Source: Tannerella sp. (GTDB taxonomy: Bacteria > Bacteroidota > Bacteroidia > Bacteroidales > Tannerellaceae). Taken from it: a stretch of 19,088 nt of DNA. Numbering within the stretch: the stretch's first letter is position 1; every line of letters starts with the position of its first letter. Shown here in pieces: positions 6,916 through 14,340 of this stretch. Location of the stretch: NCBI GenBank assembly GCA_031272655.1, contig JAISTJ010000015.1:1-19088 (forward strand). Reading direction: 5' to 3'. The position numbers were made by a program, and so were the translations under genes. The notes under the pieces were generated by a model, which was given only the letters and a program-made list of their open reading frames with translations, did not search any database and was not told where the DNA came from.

Positions 6916-7884
6916 ATGGATCATTTTGAGTTAGAAATCAATGACCGATTAGCTGAAATTTTAAAGAAAGCGGTGCCCGAAAGAGGCAAGCTGACAAACC
7001 TGCTTTGCGAGCAGCTTGAGATAGAAAAGGTGGCTATTTACAGGCGTTTGCGTAACGATATACCGTTTACATTCGCTGAAGTGGTGAAGATTGCGAAGTG
7101 GCTCGGCATCTCGTTGGATTCCATCGTAGGCGAGTCAAACCCGTATAGAAGTCAGGCGTTCCAGTTGTACTGGCAGGATTTTTTTAACCTGAACGAGAAA
7201 GACGAGAAGATGAGCAACGACTATATCGCAGCTATCATCCTCGCCGCGCATAATCCCTACTCCGAGTTTGGGATAGCCGTGAACGGCCTGCCACTGCATG
7301 TTACCGTGCAATTTCCAACCATTTTCCGTTTCTACGTGCTGAAATGGATGTACCAGTTCGGCAAACCCGGGGAACTGATCAAGTATTCCGATGTTGTGCT
7401 GCCCGAATTTCTGCTTGACATCCACAGGCGCTACCGTGCAGCCGTTTTGCAGGTCGGCTACACATATTTTATCAGCGATGAGACTGCTTTTCAGAAACTT
7501 ATCAATGATATTCACTATTTCAAGTCAATACACCTGATAACAGATGACGAGATTGCGCAGCTGAAAGACGATTTCACCGAGATGTTCAGCAGGATTGAGG
7601 CCATCGCGATTAAAGGCGCATATCCAAATGGCAACGAGGTTGAAATTTACACGTCGGGAGTTTCGTTTGAAACCACATACACCTATCTTTACTCCGAAAG
7701 CGTGTATGTCAGTATGATAGGCGTATTTACCACAGGATCAATGTCTTCCGTTGACCCGCAATCGTGTAATCACATGCGGTCATGGCTTAGGGCGCTGAAA
7801 CGCACCGCTACACCAATCACCGGCAACGAAAAGAACCGCATCCAATATATAGAGAAGCAGTTAAAAGTGCTTAATACTCTGTAA
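6916..7884 (+). CDS. Helix-turn-helix regulator with uncharacterised C-terminal domain
   Basis: A 322-residue soluble protein. The N-terminal 70 residues have an XRE-like helix-turn-helix pattern: RGKLTNLLCEQLEIEKVAIY, then RRLRND, then FTFAEVVKIAKWLGISLDSIVG. The remaining 250 residues show no motif I can name, no membrane segment and no catalytic signature, so this part may sense a ligand or mediate oligomerisation. Similar HTH proteins of about 300 residues are common in Bacteroidota and are of unknown function. ATG 6916 is preferred to a TTG three codons upstream. The stop (7882-7884) is one base from the stop of the convergent lipoprotein gene. The candidate RNA just upstream may regulate it or be regulated by it. 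Targets unknown. Confidence 0.7.
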   Translation: MDHFELEINDRLAEILKKAVPERGKLTNLLCEQLEIEKVAIYRRLRNDIPFTFAEVVKIAKWLGISLDSIVGESNPYRSQAFQLYWQDFFNLNEKDEKMSNDYIAAIILAAHNPYSEFGIAVNGLPLHVTVQFPTIFRFYVLKWMYQFGKPGELIKYSDVVLPEFLLDIHRRYRAAVLQVGYTYFISDETAFQKLINDIHYFKSIHLITDDEIAQLKDDFTEMFSRIEAIAIKGAYPNGNEVEIYTSGVSFETTYTYLYSESVYVSMIGVFTTGSMSSVDPQSCNHMRSWLRALKRTATPITGNEKNRIQYIEKQLKVLNTL

Positions 7885-7885
7885 A

Positions 7886-10660
7886 TCAGTCCTCATATAT
7901 CCGGTTCTCCATATCTAACGTGATGCCGCAAACAGACGCTTTGCCGTACTGCGAACTGATGGCTATTGCAAAATAGCCGCTGTTTTCGGGTATATAAAAC
8001 CTGTAAATCTCCGCAACACCCGGCTTCGGCGAAATTGTAGAAAGTACATAACTTTTTCTCGTTGCCGAAATCATAAGTATATCAAATTCAGAGTCTTCCG
8101 GCTCTTCAACTTCCGGATCGGCCACATAGATACTTAGTTTCATCCGTCTGCCCGGAGGCGAATTAATCGTCTTTTTGGAAGCAAAAAAGGATTGCATGGC
8201 AGGAACGACGAACAGACTTGCGAAGTCATCAATATATACGCCTGTCCGGAAGATTTCCCTTTCGGTTTCGGTAATCTCTTCGCCTTCGAAAATTGAATCG
8301 TGGGGCACAGACCAGACCTCGCCCTGCGTTTCCCTTCCGTTGTGCACAATCCACATACGTTTCTTTTTATCAATGAAAAAAGTGCGTTTGCCGGCGCCTC
8401 CGGCAAGTTTTTCACGCACCCTTGGGCCGTAATTGATGCGGACGGCATCTAACCCGACCATCTGTCGCTGACCGATGAAAGCCGGTAACCAGCGCAGGTT
8501 CATCAACGTCAAAATGCCGAGGTCGCCGCGCGTCAAACCTAATTGTGAAGCGTATTCTTCATACTTTTTGATTGTCGCTTCGGGATTGGCCTGTTTGATA
8601 TAATACTTGGCAGTCGAATCGTCAAATACGTTCGATGCTTTAACCGATTGCTGCAGAAGCGTTTCGTTCGTCCAAAAGCTAAGGTTAAACTCCTCAAGCC
8701 CCGTCCAGTATGCCAAATGGCGGTTTCGGGCGCTATTGACTTCATTTTCAGGGCTTTTCTTTAGGTTATCCCCTACCCTTCCGAGCAACTCAAGCCGCCG
8801 CTCGCCTTCTTTCCTGTATTCATCGCATTTTTCGGGCGTAAAAACGCGGTCAATCATATAATCGCCCGTCTCACGGCCGAAAATCGGGGCTTTCGTTATC
8901 CAGTCGTAGAGATATGCGCCGCCGATACTGTCATTTTCATTGCCGAAAATATCCCGCGCCATCGTTTTGCAAGTTTCTATAAGAGGCTGATTTTTAGTCG
9001 TTTGCCATGTCTGGACGGAATGTGATTTGAAATACAACCCGTGCGGACGGAGCGTCCAGTGGATAATCCCGTATGAATCAAAGCCTCCCTGCTCTAAAAT
9101 TGTCGCAAAATTCTCAAAAGGCGTGTGTGAGCGGCCGATATAATTGCCGTCGTCGTGATGGGACCAAATAATCGGGACAATCCTCCTGCCCGACGCCGTT
9201 ATTTTGCTCAACCATTCGATGCCTTCGGGCGTGGAGAACTCCGGCTTGTTGTTCAGCTCGTTGTAATCAAGGTTTAACAGGGCTACGTTTTTGGGCGAAC
9301 AGGCGTCGGCGTATGGAACAGTGTTCTTGAACCTCCATGTAGCCTGCGAGATGACAAGGTCGTCGCGCCCGCTCTCATACGCTATCTCCTGGATGGTTTT
9401 CACCACTTTTCCGAGCCAGAAATACCGCGCTAACTGTTCGGGATTTTCCCATTTCCGGCTCTTCAGGATGTCGTTGTATTCCTGTTGCCATTTGACGGGA
9501 AACGACTTAATATCAAACTGTTGCACCTGCCATGTAACTGTGGACATGGCAGGTTCGGTGCGGTGGCATATCACGAGCGGGTTTATTTCAGGATATAACT
9601 CCATGAGACTGTTGAAAATAGCTTTGTAATAGGCTCTTCCGGTCGGGGATTCGGGGTTCGGGAACTCGCGCTCGTTTGTTTTAATACGCTCATTTTCAGG
9701 CACAAAAGCCATCATGCTGTCCTGATAATTATGCTCTACATCAATATCAAGCTGAAACGCAACTTTCACACCTTGCGCTTTTGCATGACTGAACACCTCT
9801 TTCATCATCTTCTGCGTCGCTTCGGCTTCCTGTTCGGGTGGCAGCAGCGCGGGCGAGGCGCCGAAAACAGGCCCGTCGAAATTCTCGCCGCCAATCATCC
9901 TTCGTACATCGTTCACATGCGCCGTCCCCCAGTCGCGCCCTCTGTCGGTGCTTGCCAACCAACCCACAGGCTTCTTCACGCCGTTGAACTCGAATGTGAA
10001 CATCGGGTTGTTGCCGTAGGCATGCACCATAATGACGTTGTAACGCATCTTGCGCGACCGGTCAATCCAGTCTTTCCAGTCTTCAAGGTTCCATGCCGAA
10101 CAGCCCGACAGGAAATTATGCCAGTTGAAGCTGTACCGCTCGATGCAAAGCGGCCGGTCTGCCAAATCGCTTTCCGGCAAACGCCACTTGCCTTTTTCGG
10201 GCGTCGGATAGGTGTCATACGTGAGGTAAAACCCGCAACCGTAGTGCTCAAGCAGCGCATAAATACCATAAACAGCGCCAAGCGTGTCTGCGCCTGCGAT
10301 ACGAAGTGTGCTTGGGGAGACTTTGCTGATGCGGAAAGACTCTTGCGCGCCTTCACCTTCGACATCTATAAGAATACAGCGCGATTCTTCGGCCTGTTCC
10401 GGATCCGTCTCCGTTTCCGTTTTCGGATTTGGTTTTGGATTTGGTTTTGGAACATAGCCTTCCTTAATCGCAAAAATGTCGTCGGGGAAAATTTTTTCCA
10501 GACCATTTTTCAGGTCTTCGGCCGCCGATTTTATGGCAGTCGAAGATCCTTTAGGAAACGACACAACAACTGCGTTTTTTGGCAATTTGCTCTCGCAACT
10601 TACTAATAATAAGATAGTTATAAAAACGGATATCGTACGAAATAAATTTTGTGTTGTCAT
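7886..10660 (-). CDS. Lipoprotein, putative glycoside hydrolase with alpha-glucuronidase-like N-terminal domain
   Basis: A 924-residue lipoprotein. The signal peptide ends in the lipobox LLVSC with the lipidated Cys at position 22, then CESK, so it probably sits on the outer membrane. A Lys/Pro/Asn and Thr/Glu linker (72-85, from a 12-nt tandem repeat) interrupts the N-terminal domain. The segment DTLGAVYGIYALLEHYG (125-141) resembles the accessory N-terminal domain of GH67/GH20-type enzymes. A TIM-barrel-like middle part follows, with motifs such as YNVIMVHAYGNNP (207-219), ICHRTEPAMS (364-373), IIWSHHDDGNYIG (497-509) and IIHWTLRPHGLYF (532-544). E369 and D503/D504 are plausible acids, but this is a guess. 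The C-terminus looks like a beta-sandwich. It lies 38 nt after the GH29 fucosidase on the same strand, so a joint role in glycan breakdown is likely. Substrate and CAZy family are not assignable here. ATG 10660 is chosen because it gives the lipoprotein signal. Confidence 0.65.
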   Translation of the reverse strand: MTTQNLFRTISVFITILLLVSCESKLPKNAVVVSFPKGSSTAIKSAAEDLKNGLEKIFPDDIFAIKEGYVPKPNPKPNPKTETETDPEQAEESRCILIDVEGEGAQESFRISKVSPSTLRIAGADTLGAVYGIYALLEHYGCGFYLTYDTYPTPEKGKWRLPESDLADRPLCIERYSFNWHNFLSGCSAWNLEDWKDWIDRSRKMRYNVIMVHAYGNNPMFTFEFNGVKKPVGWLASTDRGRDWGTAHVNDVRRMIGGENFDGPVFGASPALLPPEQEAEATQKMMKEVFSHAKAQGVKVAFQLDIDVEHNYQDSMMAFVPENERIKTNEREFPNPESPTGRAYYKAIFNSLMELYPEINPLVICHRTEPAMSTVTWQVQQFDIKSFPVKWQQEYNDILKSRKWENPEQLARYFWLGKVVKTIQEIAYESGRDDLVISQATWRFKNTVPYADACSPKNVALLNLDYNELNNKPEFSTPEGIEWLSKITASGRRIVPIIWSHHDDGNYIGRSHTPFENFATILEQGGFDSYGIIHWTLRPHGLYFKSHSVQTWQTTKNQPLIETCKTMARDIFGNENDSIGGAYLYDWITKAPIFGRETGDYMIDRVFTPEKCDEYRKEGERRLELLGRVGDNLKKSPENEVNSARNRHLAYWTGLEEFNLSFWTNETLLQQSVKASNVFDDSTAKYYIKQANPEATIKKYEEYASQLGLTRGDLGILTLMNLRWLPAFIGQRQMVGLDAVRINYGPRVREKLAGGAGKRTFFIDKKKRMWIVHNGRETQGEVWSVPHDSIFEGEEITETEREIFRTGVYIDDFASLFVVPAMQSFFASKKTINSPPGRRMKLSIYVADPEVEEPEDSEFDILMISATRKSYVLSTISPKPGVAEIYRFYIPENSGYFAIAISSQYGKASVCGITLDMENRIYED

Positions 10661-10698
10661 ACAGTCTAATTTTTTGATGCAAAGATATAAAAAAATAA

Positions 10699-12345
10699 TC
10701 AATTTACAGTAAATTCAAATCCGATAGCGTATTTTGAGGGCATCACAGACGGAATTTCTACGGTTACGCCGTCGCCTTCAGGTTGCCATTTCAGCGGTTT
10801 TTTGTGGCCGAACATATAGACTTTGCTGCCTTTCAGCGGGGTAACGGACGGGATTGTTACCTTTACAAAGTTTTGATCTTTAACCTTAACAAGGTTTTGA
10901 ACCTTGTTAAGGTTCGAGCCATCAACCCCGTTAACTTCATCCGGAATATTCTCAGTAAAAGCATAAACTTTCTTATTGTCCTTGCTGCGCGTGAAGTAGT
11001 AATCTCCTGATTTCCAGACATCTCGGAAACGTGTTTCATAGATACCCTGTCCGTTAACGCGCAGCCAGTCGCCGACTTCCTCTAACTGCCTGACTGCTTC
11101 GGGGTGAAACTCTCCGTCGGCGTCGGGACCTATACAGACCATAAAACTCCCCCCTTTGGCAACGCAGTCTATCAGATTGTGTATCACCCATTTAGCGCCT
11201 TTATAATGTTCGCCGACAGGGTCAAACGAGAAGACGTCCCCAAGCAGGCAGATGCTCATCCACGGCATGCCGGTATTTTCGTCGCTGCCTGCGGGGACGG
11301 ACTGTTCCGGCTGGTAGTAGTCACCATAGTTGCCGATGCCTCGGTTGCGAATCATGATATCGGGCTGCAACTGCCGTATCATTTTAACCGTCTTGCGCAA
11401 TTCGGGCCATACATCGGCGCCAAGAAACTCGTCCAAACAAAGCATGTCAATCTTGCCGTAGTTAGTAAGCAGTTCGCGCAGCTGCTCGCGATGGCGGGCG
11501 ATGAAGCGTGCTGTCTGCTCCGGCGTGCGGCTGCTTTCCCTGTAAACATGATTCGCATATTCGTCGAGCAGCTTTTGAGACGGTTGCGGCTCGGAGCGGG
11601 TTGCGGGGTTATAGTCGTAGGGGCGGAAATCGGCATCGTACCAGTCCACATGCGGGAAGTAAAAGTCAATCTTAATGCCATGTTTGTGAGCTGCATCCGC
11701 AAGTTGCTTCACAATATCCTGTTTATAAGGCGATTCCGCGACGCTGTAATGCAGGTCGCACTCCTCAAGCACAGGGTTCCCCTTGTTATGCCAGACCGGA
11801 GCGCTGTTATACAGCCCCGGTTTCCATGTATTTGCGTCGGGTTCGAGCGTTGAAGCGGCATAGTTAATACGCGAGCGGACGCGGGTATTAGTGTGAAACA
11901 GTGAGAAACCGTCGGTATGCTTCGTAGTGAAAGCCATGCACTGGGCGCCGATACGTTTGAAAAAGCGCATCCATCCGTCGGGGTCAAACTTTTGCGGGTT
12001 CCATTTTTTATACAGTTGGTTATACTCCGCAGCGTCTGCAGGCGTCATCGCCAGCAAAGGCCACGACGCCTCCACATGCTTCATGGCATACACTCCCCAA
12101 TGAATGCGGACGGAGAACTTGATGTCCCGAAACGCTTCATAAGCCGCTTCCGAAGCGTGCAGATAGTCATCGTCGGGCGTCTCTTCTACGTAATCTTTCA
12201 CACGCTGATAGTGCCAGTCCGACTTGGGCAGGCGGATATTCCTCGCCCTGTCGCGCGCCAGTTCTTCCGGCGAAGGCTTGTTTTGAGCCTGTAACTTAGT
12301 GAATATCAAGCAAAAACCGATAAAAACAACAATAAATTTCTTCAT
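10699..12345 (-). CDS. Alpha-L-fucosidase, glycoside hydrolase family 29
   Basis: A 548-residue secreted enzyme that should release alpha-linked fucose. The signal peptide is MKKFIVVFIGFCLIFTKLQA with cleavage before Q21, so it acts in the periplasm or at the surface. GH29 features: FSVRIHWGVYA (77-87, corresponding to the usual FGIFIHWG), FTTKHTDGFSLF (139-150), KIDFYFPHVDWYD (225-237), and GKIDMLCLDEF (297-307), where D305 aligns with the catalytic nucleophile of the usual WFDG. The C-terminal signature GGSFMVCIGPDADGEF (398-413), then WLRVNGQGIYET, is also kept. The nucleophile motif differs from the common one (CLDE rather than WFDG), so substrate specificity may be unusual. Residues 478-496 (NLNKV, NLVKV, NFVKV) come from an inserted palindromic repeat between the barrel and the C-terminal sandwich. 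It is the first gene of an operon with the downstream lipoprotein. Confidence 0.9.
   Translation of the reverse strand: MKKFIVVFIGFCLIFTKLQAQNKPSPEELARDRARNIRLPKSDWHYQRVKDYVEETPDDDYLHASEAAYEAFRDIKFSVRIHWGVYAMKHVEASWPLLAMTPADAAEYNQLYKKWNPQKFDPDGWMRFFKRIGAQCMAFTTKHTDGFSLFHTNTRVRSRINYAASTLEPDANTWKPGLYNSAPVWHNKGNPVLEECDLHYSVAESPYKQDIVKQLADAAHKHGIKIDFYFPHVDWYDADFRPYDYNPATRSEPQPSQKLLDEYANHVYRESSRTPEQTARFIARHREQLRELLTNYGKIDMLCLDEFLGADVWPELRKTVKMIRQLQPDIMIRNRGIGNYGDYYQPEQSVPAGSDENTGMPWMSICLLGDVFSFDPVGEHYKGAKWVIHNLIDCVAKGGSFMVCIGPDADGEFHPEAVRQLEEVGDWLRVNGQGIYETRFRDVWKSGDYYFTRSKDNKKVYAFTENIPDEVNGVDGSNLNKVQNLVKVKDQNFVKVTIPSVTPLKGSKVYMFGHKKPLKWQPEGDGVTVEIPSVMPSKYAIGFEFTVN
10859..10914. repeat. Palindromic repeat cluster inside the fucosidase gene
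   Basis: AACCTTAACAAGGTT (10882-10896) and AACCTTGTTAAGGTT (10900-10914) are near-perfect palindromes in tandem, with a degenerate unit before them (ACCTTTACAAAG from 10859). They add the peptide repeats NLNKV, NLVKV and NFVKV in frame. A related copy lies at 3464-3476 in the porin gene. Confidence 0.7.
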
Positions 12346-12366
12346 GATGTAAATTTTATTTTACGG

Positions 12367-12374
12367 CAAAGATA
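12367..12374 (-). promoter_or_regulatory. -7 element for the fucosidase operon
   Basis: TATCTTTG on the minus strand (12374-12367), 21 nt upstream of the start at 12345 and overlapping the region just after the HxlR stop codon. No convincing -33 TTTG is seen, so read-through from the HxlR gene also remains possible. Confidence 0.5.
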
Positions 12375-12379
12375 ATAAT

Positions 12380-12736
12380 TTATCGCCGTTTATTAGATTT
12401 TCTCGAATCCATAATTGCCTGCATATTATCTAACGCCCAGTTTATCAGGCTGTTAATATGCGGCATAAGGTCATGTCCCAAACCGGTCAGGCAATACTCA
12501 ACGCGCGGCGGCACTTCGGGATAGATGGTGCGGCGGACAAAGCCATCCGCCTCAAGCGACCGCAGAGTAACCGTCAGCATCCGTTGCGAGACGTCGCCGA
12601 TAGATTTCTGTAACTCACTGAAACGCAGCGTGCCGTTGGCTTCCAAACTTGTAAGCGCCAAGAGCGACCATTTATCGCCGAGCTTGCTGATAACATCGCG
12701 TATAGGACAGTCCTTTTCGTGTAAAAATTGTTTCAT
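12380..12736 (-). CDS. HxlR-family winged-helix transcriptional regulator
   Basis: A 118-residue DNA-binding protein. The family pattern is clear: HEKDCPIRDVISKLGDKWSLLAL at the N-terminus (matching the usual CPV..LDVIGGKW), FSELQKSIGDVSQRMLTVTLRSLEADGFV as the winged helix (39-67), and PRVEYCLTGLG at 77-87. Cys10 is in the position that acts as redox or electrophile sensor in YodB/HypR-type members, so a response to oxidants, quinones or aldehydes is plausible. ATG 12736 fits the family start. An upstream in-frame start would add 16 unrelated residues. It is divergent from the DJ-1/PfpI gene with two operator-like repeats between them, which suggests it controls that gene and possibly itself. 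Confidence 0.88.
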   Translation of the reverse strand: MKQFLHEKDCPIRDVISKLGDKWSLLALTSLEANGTLRFSELQKSIGDVSQRMLTVTLRSLEADGFVRRTIYPEVPPRVEYCLTGLGHDLMPHINSLINWALDNMQAIMDSRKSNKRR

Positions 12737-12789
12737 CTGTATAATCTTTGTTAAATGTTCATTTTTTTGTAACCTGATAATCAATAATT

Positions 12790-12808
12790 GTTACCTTGAA
12801 GTAACTTT
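12790..12808 (+). promoter_or_regulatory. Operator-like repeat 1 between HxlR and DJ-1 genes
   Basis: TTACC-TTGA-AGTAACTTT (12791-12808). It contains the inverted repeat GTTAC-N6-GTAAC (12790-12805). The same sequence recurs 50 bp downstream. Likely HxlR binding site, by analogy with dyad operators of that family. Confidence 0.5.
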
Positions 12809-12827
12809 ATAACAGGCATGTAAGCTC

Positions 12828-12858
12828 TTGCGTAATAAAATTACCCATAGTAACTTTG
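12828..12858 (+). promoter_or_regulatory. Promoter of the DJ-1/PfpI gene
   Basis: TTG (12828-12830), 20-nt spacer, TAACTTTG (12851-12858). The leader to ATG 12907 is about 45 nt. Confidence 0.65.
12841..12858 (+). promoter_or_regulatory. Operator-like repeat 2 overlapping the DJ-1 -7 element
   Basis: TTACC-CAT-AGTAACTTT (12841-12857), with inverted repeat TTAC-N5-GTAA. Its right half is part of the -7 element TAACTTTG (12851-12858). A protein bound here would block the promoter, so repression is expected. Confidence 0.55.
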
Positions 12859-12906
12859 CGGCGCAAAAGTAATTAAAATATTATTAATAACAAAATTTTT
12901 AACATT

Positions 12907-13437
12907 ATGACAAAGAAAATTGCAGTATTAGTAGTGAACCCTGTAAACGGGTTCGGATTGTTTCAGTATCTTGAGGCGTTTTATGAGAACAAGCTCGTTT
13001 TCAAGACTTTCGCTGTAGCTGAAACCGTGAATGTAAAAACAAATTCGGGGGTTGCATTGACAACCGACGATGTAGTGTCTAATCTAAAAGGTCGGGAGGG
13101 CGACTTCGATGCCTTGGTCTTCGCTTGTGGCGACGCCATGCCCGTCTTCTCGCAAAATGCCGATAAACAATACAACCGCGACATGTTGGCTGTGATACGT
13201 GCTTTTGGCGAGGCGGGCAAGACGGTGGCGGGGCATTGCGTAGCAGCGTTGATGTTCGACATCGCAGGTATCGCTGCCGGCAAGCGCGTTGCATTGCATC
13301 CGTTCATCAAAACGGCGGTGCAAAGCGCCATCCCGACAGATGAAAAGTCGTGCATTGACGGCAACCTCTTCACTGCCCAAAACGAAAACACAATTTGGAC
13401 GATGATCCCGCAACTGATTGAAACTTTGAGAAATTAA
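12907..13437 (+). CDS. DJ-1/PfpI-family protein (class I glutamine amidotransferase-like)
   Basis: A 176-residue cytoplasmic protein with the DJ-1/PfpI fold. It starts with KKIAVLVVNPVNGFG, has FDALVFACGDAMP (67-79), and the nucleophile elbow AGHCVAALMF with the reactive Cys at 111. Members include glyoxalases/deglycases, chaperones and stress proteins, and the exact activity here cannot be told. The region around the Cys resembles members annotated only as DJ-1/PfpI. The divergent HxlR regulator with its conserved Cys suggests induction by oxidants or reactive carbonyls such as methylglyoxal. The transcript probably ends at the hairpin of the repeat element at 13481-13520. Confidence 0.85.
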   Translation: MTKKIAVLVVNPVNGFGLFQYLEAFYENKLVFKTFAVAETVNVKTNSGVALTTDDVVSNLKGREGDFDALVFACGDAMPVFSQNADKQYNRDMLAVIRAFGEAGKTVAGHCVAALMFDIAGIAAGKRVALHPFIKTAVQSAIPTDEKSCIDGNLFTAQNENTIWTMIPQLIETLRN

Positions 13438-13464
13438 GAATTAAAAATTAAGAATTAAGATCTT

Positions 13465-13526
13465 CCGTCATTGCGAACGAAGTGAAGCAATCCAGAAAAA
13501 AAACTCCGGATTGCTTCACTATTTTA
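13465..13526 (+). repeat. Interspersed palindromic element, copy 1 (may act as terminator)
   Basis: CGTCATTGCGAACGA leads into arm AGTGAAGCAATCC (13481-13493), 14-nt loop, and the exact complement GGATTGCTTCACT (13508-13520), then attttat. It lies 28 nt after the DJ-1 stop and could terminate it. An A/T-rich AATTAAG tandem stretch separates it from the gene. Confidence 0.75.
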
Positions 13527-13544
13527 TCATTACTTCGACAACAT

Positions 13545-13599
13545 TTTTTGCTCTTCTGAAGAAACATTTTTACATGATTTTTGCTCTTTATAAGAAACA
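13545..13599 (+). repeat. Imperfect direct repeat, 33-bp period
   Basis: A 22-nt unit TTTTTGCTCTT-NNN-AAGAAACA occurs at 13545-13566 and 13578-13599 with only three differences. No gene is supported here. The 68-codon frame across it has no recognisable product. Confidence 0.45.
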
Positions 13600-13672
13600 A
13601 AAGTCGAATACTGCTTTGGATGTTTTGGAATGCTCTATTAGTAACAAATTCTTCATAACATCTCAACTTTAC

Positions 13673-13703
13673 GACCGATTTGCAGTCAGACTGCAAATCG
13701 GTC
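13673..13703. repeat. Perfect 31-bp palindrome
   Basis: GACCGATTTGCAGTC (13673-13687), one central A, then its exact complement (13689-13703). No T run follows, so a classical terminator is unlikely. Could be an interspersed palindromic element or a protein-binding site. Confidence 0.7.
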
Positions 13704-13754
13704 AGACTTCAATATAATTCATTAATTATCAAATATATGTATTTCGACCAACCC

Positions 13755-13839
13755 CGTCATTTTTTCCGCAAGCGAAAAAGAAAAAGCGAACGAAGTGAAG
13801 CAATCCAGAAAAAAATATTCGGATTGCTTCACTATTTTT
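13755..13839 (+). repeat. Interspersed palindromic element, copy 2, with a nested small palindrome
   Basis: Same as copy 1: CGTCAT (13755-13760), GCGAACGA, arm AGTGAAGCAATCC (13794-13806), 14-nt loop, arm 13821-13833, then T run. It differs by about 24 extra nt (13761-13785) that themselves form a small hairpin (TTTTTCCGC-AA-GCGAAAAAG). Confidence 0.75.
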
Positions 13840-13873
13840 TGTAATTTTTTCAACAACATATCAAATTTATTTT

Positions 13874-13881
13874 TATCTTTG
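13874..13881 (+). promoter_or_regulatory. -7 element of the structured RNA
   Basis: TATCTTTG, an exact TAnnTTTG match. The expected -33 TTTG is not present at 20 nt. The predicted start is near 13888. Confidence 0.55.
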
Positions 13882-13887
13882 CCTCAA

Positions 13888-14204
13888 AATTCGGACTGTC
13901 GGTCCCCGCTGGGGACGAGGGGTAGGTCGGACAGAACGGACAAAGATAAACAGTGTAACTGCACCTTTTAACGGGACGTGTTCCTGAAAAATCCGAAGCA
14001 AGTTACGCTAAGACATTGTGGAAAAGCGTTTAAGGCTTATTATTTTGGTGTTACGAAATCTCTACATTTTCGCAATCCAACCAGGAGTAAGGCAAAACGC
14101 TCACGCTTTTAGCGTGGGCTTTACTCGGATTTTATTGGTGGGTTAGGTAGTCGAGGACCTCGTAACACGGATAAAACATTTAGAGTTTTGTCCGCGCTTT
14201 TTTT
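13888..14204 (+). ncRNA. Structured RNA of about 315 nt with own terminator, family unknown
   Basis: Three separate domains are seen. P1: CTGTC (13896-13900) with GACAG (13930-13934), enclosing GTCCCC-GCT-GGGGAC. P2: AGTGTAACT (13952-13960) with AGTTACGCT (14001-14009), nine pairs with one G-U. P3: GTGTTACGA (14048-14056) with TCGTAACAC (14160-14168), nine perfect pairs. P3 encloses AATCCAACCA (14074-14083) with TGGTGGGTT (14136-14144), GAGTAA with TTACTC, and CTCACGC with GCGTGGG. The 3' end is an intrinsic terminator. No protein frame of note is present. It does not show tmRNA, RNase P, SRP or common riboswitch signatures I know. It is either an independent RNA or a conditional leader of the signalling operon starting 137 nt later. 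Confidence 0.72.
14168..14204 (+). terminator. Intrinsic terminator of the structured RNA
   Basis: CGGATAAAAC (14168-14177) pairs with GTTTTGTCCG (14185-14194), 10 pairs with one G-U, 7-nt loop, then CGC and seven T. Confidence 0.88.
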
Positions 14205-14340
14205 ATGTCCAAACCCGAATGGCGCTGCCCTGCCATTTCCATACGTCCGACGCACAGACAAAATGTGACTGACGATGCTTTGCATAGATAGACTGCTCAT
14301 TTAATATATTAATTTTCAAGATATTATAAATTTAACAAAC
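14205..14340 (+). other. Gap between the RNA terminator and the signalling operon
   Basis: Holds a small inverted repeat AATGGC/GCCATT (14219-14237) and an A/T-rich stretch before the start codon. TAATTTTC near 14310 resembles a -7 element but lacks the final G. No convincing promoter for the operon was found, which leaves open read-through from the RNA. Confidence 0.4.

Noticed and set aside
9731..10606. Long open frame (291 codons) on the plus strand
   Set aside because: It is antisense to the lipoprotein gene, has no recognisable product and an odd composition. The minus-strand frame has a signal peptide, lipobox and enzyme-like motifs.
11104..11853. Open frame of 249 codons on the plus strand
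   Set aside because: Antisense shadow of the GH29 fucosidase, whose motifs are clear.
13511..13717. 68-codon frame between the repeat elements
   Set aside because: It begins within a repeat arm, crosses the direct repeat and the perfect palindrome, and the product has no recognisable feature.
14205..14291. 28-codon frame directly after the RNA terminator
   Set aside because: Very short, no ribosome binding signal, no conserved look. Probably chance.
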